From Cercophora sp. LCS_1 (Eukaryota; Ascomycota; Sordariomycetes; Sordariales; Lasiosphaeriaceae), in NCBI GenBank assembly GCA_036250225.1, contig JAPZLL010000035.1, positions 124,001 to 188,000 of the forward strand: 64,000 nucleotides of DNA. The letters run 5' to 3'. Below, piece after piece: positions 56,145-64,000 of this stretch. Numbering within the stretch: position 1 is the first letter of the stretch; every line of letters begins with the position of its first letter. Position numbers and translations under genes: made by a program. Under the pieces are notes generated by a model. The model had not been told where the DNA came from and made no database searches. It was given only the letters and a program-made list of their open reading frames with translations.

Positions 56145-57324
56145 CGAGCACACAGGAGGAACAACGCAGACCGCTTTAGGAAGGTTGACCGAGGCTGAGA
56201 CTAACAGTACTGTGGTTGATAGAAATAACTTTAAGATTAGCGTTCGCCGCAATTTCGCTCTCAATGTTCGAGGTAGATGGGGTACTTAGCAGCAACCGTA
56301 TTCTTTCCGAATCTTGCCTTTTCAGCTGCAATGAGTCAGTGGAGGATCCCAGGAATGTTGCACACGATCCAGCGCACCCCTGTGGTGTTACATCGCCAAG
56401 TTGGAGTCAGCCTGCCAGCCACGTTGAACTGGTGTCACTGTCCTGATGATCATGCGAGCAGCCGGCGTTGACAGCGGATGCCAAGATGGACTTGCCAGAA
56501 CCGGCTAGACCGCATCCTTCGTGATTCCCAGGTGATTGTAGCCCAATCAAAGTGCTGACTTCGGATAACAGGGCATTTAAGAGCAGGGGTGGAAGATTCA
56601 GAAAAATTATCCTTGCCGCGATTCATATCAGGAGCGACCGAAGCGGAAACGACCCCAATGCATCCCGACAAAAATCGCGTGTTTTTCGTCGCCGAGCAAC
56701 CGCCAACCCACTTATGTTTACAAGCGTGCCGAGAGGCGCTGCACCACTCGGCGATGGCTTCAGTCGGCGGTGTGTCGAGGTCGCTGGCGCAGATCGGAGG
56801 CCGAAAACCCTTGCTGATGATGTCCGCATGTCTCGGTCCAAGCTGCCCTAGCGACTGGGTATTGCAAGGGTCGAGCGGCTGGAGATCTGGAGCCAAGCTT
56901 GTTTGGGGTATAATGGGTTGGTTAAAGTGGGTCAAGCGCACCACGCGAGCGATTGTCATCCAGGGGATCGCAGGGATGTGCCCGACGATCCCTGTCAAGC
57001 TGGCTGTCCCTGCAGCGATCCAAAGTAGCTCGCTATCTGCGCAAAGGGTCGCCGAGGATCAGGTCGCCAAGAGGGCGCCGAGGGATTTGATAACCCGGCG
57101 CGCCGGCGCGTCTAACCCCACGCCACATCATCTTTTTCCTGCTGTCTGAGACGGTGCCCCCTGTCGGGTCCCCTGTTCTGGTTTGCCTTCCCCAGACACT
57201 TTTGTTTTCCCTCCCTCCCTTCTTCATCTCAACCTTCTCCCTCGTTTCAGCACCAGGAAGACGTCAGCGTCAGCTCCAGGGTCTTGCTACCACACTGCGC
57301 ACACGGTTTTGCAGTGCTGCCACA
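56145..57324. other. Intergenic region
   Basis: 1.2 kb. Frames at 56450-57149 on both strands overlap and have no motif. The last 150 bases (C/T-rich) are the leader of the oxidase gene. Confidence 0.45.
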
Positions 57325-59329
57325 ATGGGGCGCAGGAAACATGCTTCCCGTTTCTCGCTGCTTGCCCTCGCGGGCTCCGCGCTCGCGGCGAATGAGAAGC
57401 TGGCCGGGCAGTTCAAGATCATTGGCGATGCTGGCGTCGGGGCCATGCTCACCATCCAGGCCACGCCCAACACGGTCTTTATCATCGACAAAACACAGAA
57501 AAATGCGCTGCAAATAGCCGGCCACAGTGCATGGGCCACCGCCTACGACCTGCGGACGAACACGATTCGGCCCATGGACATTGCGACAAACACATTCTGC
57601 GCAGCAGGCGTCATCCTCGGAAACGGCACTATTCTCCATGCCGGCGGCGATATTGCTTCCCAGTATCCCATGGATGGCATCCCCGATGGCACCATCGATG
57701 GCCGTCGACGCGTCCGCCTGCTCAATCCATGCGATGACGGGAAGTGTGAGTGGACAGACGATCCCAACTTGCAGATGAACTCGCCCCGATGGTATCCTAC
57801 CCTCGAAGTTCTCGAAGACGGTTCGGCCATCATCATGGGCGGCTCACTCAAAGGCGCCTATGTCAACCCCGAGGACAACCCGACCTACGAGTACTACCCG
57901 TCTCGTGGCGCCGACCGCCACATGAATCTCCTCCAAGGGACATATCCCCTCAACCTGTATCCTCTGGCATGGCTGTTGCCTGACTCTCGTCTCTTCGTCC
58001 AGTCTGACTACAAGGCGATCAATGTCCGATTCCCTCCTCACCCCTCCTCACGTCACCCACTGACCAGCCCTTTTGCAGTTCGACCACGTGAACAATGTTG
58101 AGCAGTATCTCCCAGACATCCCGCACTCGTTCCGGGTGTACCCTGCGTCAGCTTCTCACTGGCTCACGCCCCTGACGGCCGAGAACAACTACACGCACAC
58201 CATCAACTTCTGCGGCGGCGTCAGCTTGACCAAGGACCAGCTTGTAGGCTCGAGAACCGACATCCCGATCCTCGACGTGCTCAGCATTCCGGCCGATGAT
58301 TCATGCACGGCCATCAGGCCCCTGGATGCGAAGCCAGAGTGGATCGACTTCGACCCGCTGCCTGAGGGCCGCGTCATGGGTAGCACCATCATCCTCCCCG
58401 ACCTCACGATTCTCGTCATCAACGGTGCCCGCTATGGCACAGCTGGCTACGGCGAGCGAGGCAATGCGACGTGGATGACTGCCGGAGCGTCGTACGCGGA
58501 GTCGCCCACTTTGACGCCCATCATTTACGACCCGAAGCGTCCCAAGGGCAAGCGGTGGCACTCGGAGGGCCTCTCGGCGTCCACCATCCCACGCATGTAC
58601 CACTCGACAGCCATCTTGCTCAACGACGGATCCATCTTCGTGTCGGGATCGAACCCTAATGCGGACGTCGTTCCCCTCGAAGATAGATACGGAACCGAGT
58701 ACCGCGTCGAGAGATTCTACCCGCCCTATTTCACCGGCGCCCGCCGACCCCAGCCCAAGGGCCTGCCCGACAATCTGTCCTACGGCGGCAAGCCGTTCAC
58801 GATTGAGCTTTCCAAGGAGGACCTCTTTGGCGATTCGAAGAACGTCAAGACCATCATGGTGACATATGTCCGTCCAGGCTACTCGACGCACGCCATCAAC
58901 TTTTCCCAGCGAGCCATCAAACTCCAGTGGAACCACACGACGCTGGACAACGGCGGCGTCCGACTGCTCGTCCAGCAGCTTCCCTCGCCAACCATATTCG
59001 CGCCCGGTCCTGCCCTCCTGCACGTTGTGGTAGCCGGCATCCCGTCCGAGGGCAAGTTCGTCATGGCCGGCAACGGAAAGCTCGGCCAGCAGACTGTCTC
59101 TCCGCTTGTCCTTCCGATCCCCAATGTCCAAGACCCGGCATCCGACTCCGGGTCAACGAGGCCCGTCTCCAACTCTAACGGCACCACCAGCGGCGGCTCC
59201 GACGACAGCGGCAGCGGAGGCGGAAGCGGAGGCGGAGGCGAGGACAAGTCTGCTGCTGTTTCCATCCGCGCATCCTCCGCAGTGCTTGCAGCCGTTGGCC
59301 TCCTCACCACCATTTTCACGCTGTTTTGA
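57325..59329 (+). CDS. Glyoxal oxidase (copper radical oxidase, AA5), GPI-anchored
   Basis: Extracellular copper radical enzyme that oxidises aldehydes such as glyoxal and makes hydrogen peroxide. Exons 57325-58023 and 58079-59329, phase 0 (donor GTCCGA, acceptor TGCAG), about 649 residues. The ATG at 57325 opens a short basic N-terminus and a hydrophobic signal segment (FSLLALAGSALA). Landmarks: NTFCAAGVILGNGTILHAGG with the cysteine expected to cross-link a tyrosine, RWYPTLEVLEDGSAIIMGG, PTYEYYPS, then RMYHSTAILLNDGSIFVSG and a C-terminal DUF1929-type domain with GYSTHAINFSQR. The end has a Ser/Gly linker and a hydrophobic tail (AVLAAVGLLTTIFTLF), a GPI signal. It probably supplies peroxide for lignocellulose attack or wall chemistry. 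Confidence 0.9.
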
Positions 59330-60452
59330 TTAGCGATATACCCCAACGACATCTTTTTGGACAACGTGTAGAGGAAACCAGCAGGAACTACTAATCTAAT
59401 GGCGCAAAGCGGGCTGGTAGAGAGGAAGAGCATGTGAGGAATCTAATAACTGCATTGTGAGCATTGTCAGATAGTAGAAGCTTGTGTGATCTAGATAGAA
59501 TGTAGATAACGCGGCGATCTTAGAGGCGGGGTTCTGCAAGTTGGGATCTGCCATGTAAATATGAGTTATGAAGAGTTGATTCACAATTCATTTTTTTTTT
59601 TGGCCTTGCGGCGAATGATATCACATCTGTTCTATGATTCAATAAGAGGTGGCGAATCTATATGTCAGCTTCAACCAGAAGCCTGGTCAGCTCTCCCCCA
59701 ACCCAGCGGCTCACTGCAGCTCACAACTACCCCTCACCCCTGTCGATCAACGAACTGGTGGGTTCCAAGATTTCAGGGGCCGCCAAGAGGCCCAGTACCA
59801 CCCAAGATCGGATTGCCGGCACGTCATTGACCAAAGCACGAACTTTGTGATCTCGGCTCGTTTGACGCCGGAAATAGAAATAGGAATAGTGATGGATATC
59901 AAGCGTCTGTTGAGCGGCCTTGGTTCGGTTACCCAAAATGAATTGGATGAACTTTACATGTGTTATGTACCAGTTGCGCAAAACCCAAGCAAAGAAACAC
60001 GCATGTGCAGTTAAACAAGCCAAGAATCCCTCATGGCTCTCATCTTTTTTGGTCTCGACTCTGTCAATATTGTGATTTCCCGACATGACTAGGCAACTAG
60101 TCAAATTGCGAGTTTACTGAAAAGCATCCAGACTTTCAGTCAATCCTGATCTCAACAACATTTGAATGCCATTTGGGAGTTTCAGAAAGTAAACAACAGT
60201 AAGTAGTCTTTGAAAAGCCGCAAATGCACTCTCGATGACATCAACCCCATCTCAACTCGCAGAAACCGAATTCCACTGAACATTCATTGACTTCATCACT
60301 GAGACACACACACACACACACAAAGCCGCAGCTCCGGTTTCATGCGAAACTACCTGACCTCCTTGCCCACTTCCAAAACGTGGAAACGAAAAAAAAAAAA
60401 CTCACAAATTAACCCTCAGTTTACCACCAAAGTGCCACCAAAAATCTACCAC
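59330..60452. other. Intergenic region without a recognisable gene
   Basis: 1.1 kb. Contains a T-tract (about 59590-59601), a CA-dinucleotide run at about 60304-60321 and an A-tract (about 60390-60400). Frames on both strands at 59561-60104 lack motifs. Confidence 0.45.
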
Positions 60453-60923
60453 TCAATCCAAATCCATCGGCTCCCCCGGCATAGCTGGCGCACTCCCCCT
60501 CATAGCGCACCGTCCCGCAGGACAGCAATAAAACTGCCCATCGCCATTGCCCCTCTCGGTGATGCGACTTGTGAAACCGCATTCACACCGCGGATTAGTC
60601 GTGTAGATGCCCAGATCGTCGTCGAATGTTATAAAGGCTCGCTTGTGTTGCCCGTGGGCGCACACGTAGTAGGGCCGTTTGGCGTTGCCTGCTTCGTTGG
60701 TCAGGCGGGCTGCTGGGATGAGGGTGCCTTGGCGGCGGCAGGTTCGGATTGGGCAGAGAGGCTGGGCGAGGAGGGGGAAGGTTGGTTCGATGGTGGTGGT
60801 GGGTTGTTGGGGTTGGGTGGTGGCAGGGGCGGGTTGGTGGGTTTGAAAGGTTGCGGTTTGATAGGTTTGGGTTTGAAAGGTCTGGACGGAGATAAAGGTT
60901 GGTTTTGTGTCGCGGGTGTGCAT
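60453..60923 (-). CDS. GRF-type zinc-finger protein
   Basis: Single exon, 156 residues. After a Thr/Gln/Pro-rich N-terminus come a possible Cys pair (LCPIRTCRRQGTLIPA), RPYYVCAHGQHKRAFITFDD and a GRF-like finger: CECGFTSRITERGNGDGQFY then CCPAGRCAMRG, where C-x-C, the R-I/T segment, G-x-FY-x-C and the last C fit the GRF pattern. GRF fingers bind single-stranded nucleic acid in several DNA-repair and topoisomerase proteins. The protein is short and has no enzyme domain, so it is a stand-alone finger of unknown role. Confidence 0.6.
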   Translation of the reverse strand: MHTRDTKPTFISVQTFQTQTYQTATFQTHQPAPATTQPQQPTTTIEPTFPLLAQPLCPIRTCRRQGTLIPAARLTNEAGNAKRPYYVCAHGQHKRAFITFDDDLGIYTTNPRCECGFTSRITERGNGDGQFYCCPAGRCAMRGSAPAMPGEPMDLD

Positions 60924-61819
60924 TTCGATGGTTATGGAGGTTGAGCCTGGCGGTGATGAAGAAAGAATGAGGGAATCGAAGCGGGGAAGGCAGCCTTGCT
61001 CGGGCTCGTTGGGGACTTTTGGATCTACAGAGATAACTTATGGGCTGAGCTTGATGATTTCCGACGGACTTGTTTGATGTGTGTCCAGTGTCGCAAGTCA
61101 AATGTGAGTAATCGGCGTGAGGGCGCTGTTGAGGTCGGATGACCAAGACAAAAGAAATGAGGCGGAGGCAGCCAAGCACTTGGGGCACAGCTCAGGATTG
61201 GCGCCTTGGACAGTTCTGTGAGCATGTGGCTGCCTGCGGCCAGCCGCGGTAGCCGCTGCATCTGAGCCTCATTTGGGGATAGTCTCAATCTTGTGAACAG
61301 CTGGCGACGAATAACATCTTCCATGTCTTGTCAAAAGATCGCTGTGCACCAAGGATGATCTCAGCTTGGCATAGCTGCCTCACCCATGATACCGTCCCTG
61401 GGTATATTAGCGGGATGTTTGCATTCTTGGCAAACGTTCAGATGGGCAATTTCAGAAACACCTCAATTAAAAGCGATTATGTTACAAGCGAGACTAATTA
61501 CAGAAGCCTCTGAGTCCTGACAACTCCAACTGACTGCACCATGCCAAGCACTAGACCGACTGCCGGCTCCCTACATTGACATACGCAACGTCGTTTCAAC
61601 ACTCGAATCGGATCAACGCGGAGAAAACGGGTCGGGAAATATGATAGCTTGGCACTGATCATCCATTTCATCCGGACGGCCTCATATCGCTGCATCTATG
61701 ATAGGCATAGAAGCTCGGTTATCGGCTGTTTGGTATATAGACCCCATTCTTCTCGGATCGTGCCGAATCGACACTGCAGGAACACCACCACCACCACCAC
61801 CACCCCCTCAATCATCAAG
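60924..61819. other. Intergenic region between divergent genes
   Basis: About 900 bases. Promoters of the GRF gene and of the secreted NTF2-like gene. A CACCAC run lies just before the latter start (about 61784-61803). Confidence 0.45.
61734..61740 (+). promoter_or_regulatory. TATA box of the secreted NTF2-like gene
   Basis: TATATAG, 80 bases before the ATG at 61820. Confidence 0.5.
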
Positions 61820-62394
61820 ATGCGTCTCTCTATCACCACTACTGCCCTGTTGGCGCCGCTAGGTGTCCTCGGCGCGCCATCCGGCCACGAACTTGTCCCT
61901 CGACAGGGCAAGTTCTGCCAGAAAGTGTCACCCGCGCCATCTGATGACCAAGTGAAAGCCAAACACGACAAGTTTGTCGATGCATTCCTCGTCAAGAAGG
62001 ATATCGTCGAGACTTTTACGTACATTGCTCCCGAGTATATCGTGTGTACCCTTTCTTTCCCCTCTCTGTCTCATACAATCAGCTGACTTTTTTTTTCAGA
62101 ACAACAATGTGTCGTCTCCGGATGGCGCACAGCGAGCTCTAGACTTTCTCTCTCGTGTGTGGGGGAACCAGAACATCACGATCCATCGGACGAGGTATCG
62201 TGAGAATTACAGCTGGTTGAATTATGCTGGTATGGCTGGTAACAACATCATTGATCGGTATCGGTGGGAGGGTGGTTGTATTGTTCAACATGTAAGTTTT
62301 TAACCTCCCAGATGTTTTGTCTCCTACAATGTGCCGGATGTATGCTGACGTTTATGCTTAGTGGGATCGAGGCGAGACATGGCCCACCGATTGA
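61820..62394 (+). CDS. Secreted SnoaL/NTF2-like protein
   Basis: Three exons: 61820-62041, 62100-62291 and 62362-62394, all phase 0, donors GTGTGT and GTAAGT. About 148 residues. The signal peptide (MRLSITTTALLAPLGVLG) is followed by a KR-like cleavage context (LVPRQGKFCQ). The mature part has the helix KHDKFVDAFLVKKDIVETFT, then IAPEYINNNVSSPDGAQRAL, DFLSRVWG and a strand-rich end RYRWEGGCIVQHWDRGETWP, a pattern seen in predicted SnoaL-like small proteins (F...A..YI-x-HNP). The usual HN is NN here. The last exon is only 33 nt. Function unknown; secretion is well supported. Confidence 0.75.
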
Positions 62395-62497
62395 ATGAGG
62401 AATTAGCGGTTTGCCTTGTTTGTTTATAATTCAATTTCGAGGTAAAGAAAAGATGTTCGTGCTCTTGCGCTTTTCCTAGTTTTATCTACGCATTTCC

Positions 62498-64000
62498 TCA
62501 GTACACCGGAACAGGAATCGAATCCAACTCTGGCAACCAAGACTCAACCGCCGGCTGGTCATAAACGCAATCCAGCACACCATCCTTCCACAAAGGTCTG
62601 AGTGGCCAACCACACAGCTCTTGTTGGGTCCCCTTCAACGGCCCACCCAGAACCGTAGTATTCAGTCTCCCTGGATTAATTCCCTTCTCCACCCAGTCAA
62701 TCAACGTCCCAAACAGATCCTGCGGAAACGGCCCATTCGGTTGTTGCGGATTCGGCCCACAGTGTCCAGCCCCAGGGATAAGAAAGAATCGATACCACTC
62801 ATCCATCTTTGCAAAGCCCTCCCTCAGTCCAAGACCCGGATACATGGTCCTCCTCACCGCATCTAGGTAAACCACAGATGAGCCCGCCGAGATGCCCCCG
62901 TCCGCTTCACCGTGCCAATGCAGCACCTTGCCTCCATGGTCCCTGTACTCGCTCAAATCCGGCCAATTCGTCTGCAACGTATCCGCAAACTTCTTCATCC
63001 CCTCCAGCATCCACTCCCTCAGCGTATCGCCCGTGACACCCTCCAAGTCCAACGTCCGATCCTGAACCTCCTTCAGAAACAGATTGACATACTGCAGTCC
63101 CAACCCGCCCGCCACAGCCCCCCATTTTGACGTTGTGACATTCCACGTCATCGCCGCATCCGCAAATCCACTACCCGGCCGAACGGGGATATACACCCTC
63201 CTTCCCTTGCCATCCTTGAGTCCCGCCAATATCTCCTCCGCCACTGTAACCGCCAACTCACCTACCCGTCCCTCAACCGCCGGTCCGCCCGCCCTCGCGG
63301 GACATTTGAACCCCCTCCCAACAACCCCTTTTATCTCGCTCCCACAAAGCTCACTCCGACTGACAACCCCATCCACCCTTCCATCCGCACCATCACACCC
63401 CTCAATCACCCCCCGATCCACCTCCTCCAACTCACACGGACCGCCTTCGTAGTGATGCTTCTGCTCCACCAAAAGCGGAAACAAATGCACAACCTGCAAC
63501 ATCGCCTGCCGCATCGCGGGCGCACCAGCCGCAACGCCATCCCATTCCCTCCCAAACCGCTGCGCCATGCTCAGCCCTTCCCTGCCTCCTTCGCTGCAAC
63601 CCTGGAAATACATCCACACCTTTTCCGTGCCGTAGAAACCGAGGGTCAATGCTTTACCGATGCGACCGAGTTCTCTGATCCCGTTGAATGCGTAAGAGTA
63701 GAGCATGTCGTAGTCCATCCTCCCTTCGGAGTGGAGGATGACGTCGGCGAGGTTGCGGAATCCGCCGTCTGTGGTGCCTGTTGCTGCGCCGTGGACGAGA
63801 CCGGGATAGAGGGAGCGTTCGCCCGAGGTGAGGGAGAGGCCGCCGCCGCCTGTTGCGAGGAAGCGGGATTTGAAGAAGGGAGTGGTGGGAAGAAAAAAGC
63901 GGAGGGTGATGGGGACCGAGGGGCGGTTGGTGCGGGTGTAGGAGAGGGTGATGTTGCAGAAGGTGAGGGAGGGGTGGCCTGGGGATGTGGCCGTCGCGGG
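62498..64000 (-). CDS. Tannase/feruloyl esterase family protein (5' end beyond the window)
   Basis: Secreted-type esterase that hydrolyses galloyl or feruloyl esters. The minus-strand frame is open from the right window edge (no start in view) to the stop at 62498, 500 codons seen. Motifs: CNITLSYTRT, LVHGAATGTTDGGF, YSYAFNGIRELG, the serine nucleophile in FQGCSEGGREGL, RVDGVVSRSELC for the calcium-site region, LHWHGEADGGIS with the acidic residue, and the histidine in IPGAGHCGPNPQQ. The Cys-Ser...His-Cys (CS-HC) arrangement typical of tannase/FAE-B enzymes is present. The missing N-terminus should hold the signal peptide. It adds to the plant-polymer set. Confidence 0.88.
   Translation of the reverse strand, partial: PATATSPGHPSLTFCNITLSYTRTNRPSVPITLRFFLPTTPFFKSRFLATGGGGLSLTSGERSLYPGLVHGAATGTTDGGFRNLADVILHSEGRMDYDMLYSYAFNGIRELGRIGKALTLGFYGTEKVWMYFQGCSEGGREGLSMAQRFGREWDGVAAGAPAMRQAMLQVVHLFPLLVEQKHHYEGGPCELEEVDRGVIEGCDGADGRVDGVVSRSELCGSEIKGVVGRGFKCPARAGGPAVEGRVGELAVTVAEEILAGLKDGKGRRVYIPVRPGSGFADAAMTWNVTTSKWGAVAGGLGLQYVNLFLKEVQDRTLDLEGVTGDTLREWMLEGMKKFADTLQTNWPDLSEYRDHGGKVLHWHGEADGGISAGSSVVYLDAVRRTMYPGLGLREGFAKMDEWYRFFLIPGAGHCGPNPQQPNGPFPQDLFGTLIDWVEKGINPGRLNTTVLGGPLKGTQQELCGWPLRPLWKDGVLDCVYDQPAVESWLPELDSIPVPVY

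Overview
The window is chromosomal DNA of a filamentous ascomycete (Pezizomycotina, probably a plant-associated Sordariomycete; the class is inferred). Genes are split by short introns of about 45-115 bp with GT-AG (twice GC-AG) ends and CTAAC/CTGAC-like branch sites. Protein families are typical of such fungi: cellulose-binding CE5 esterase, GH55, PL3, tannase, glyoxal oxidase, HET-domain proteins and a SAT4/PTH11-type rhodopsin-like protein. A tRNA-Gly(GCC) lies at 47.3 kb. I see no operon, CRISPR array or intact transposon.

Left part (0-17 kb): acetylxylan esterase with CBM1, rhodopsin-like membrane protein, GH55 glucanase, HET protein, phospholipase D-like protein, carotenoid/stilbene-cleaving oxygenase, SnoaL-like protein and a small secreted protein. 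This is mostly polymer breakdown and aromatic or stilbene chemistry.

Middle part (17-47 kb): an accessory region rich in families linked to recognition and conflict. It holds a frame-shifted HET gene, a HET relic, a broken FAD monooxygenase crossing an assembly gap, a proline-rich secreted repeat protein, a protein with two retropepsin-like domains, a C2H2 zinc-finger gene with an in-frame stop, an OTT_1508-type deaminase, a dynamin-like (Mx-like) GTPase, a poly-Thr protein, a divergent kinase, a 13-exon protein joining a degenerate alpha/beta hydrolase to ankyrin repeats and a CorA-like membrane domain, a PL3 pectate lyase and another HET gene.

Right part (47-64 kb): tRNA-Gly, a GPI-anchored secreted protein, about 9 kb of gene-poor relic-bearing DNA (WD40-like relic, unidentified relic, N-terminal piece of a DDX60-like helicase, ankyrin fragment), then a GPI-anchored glyoxal oxidase, a GRF-type zinc-finger protein, a secreted NTF2/SnoaL-like protein and a tannase/feruloyl esterase running off the right edge.

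The best candidate for an undescribed system is the 24-43 kb stretch, above all the deaminase-dynamin pair with the divergent zinc-finger gene and the hydrolase-ankyrin-CorA protein. That these genes act together is inference. All introns were placed by eye from splice signals, frame and family conservation.
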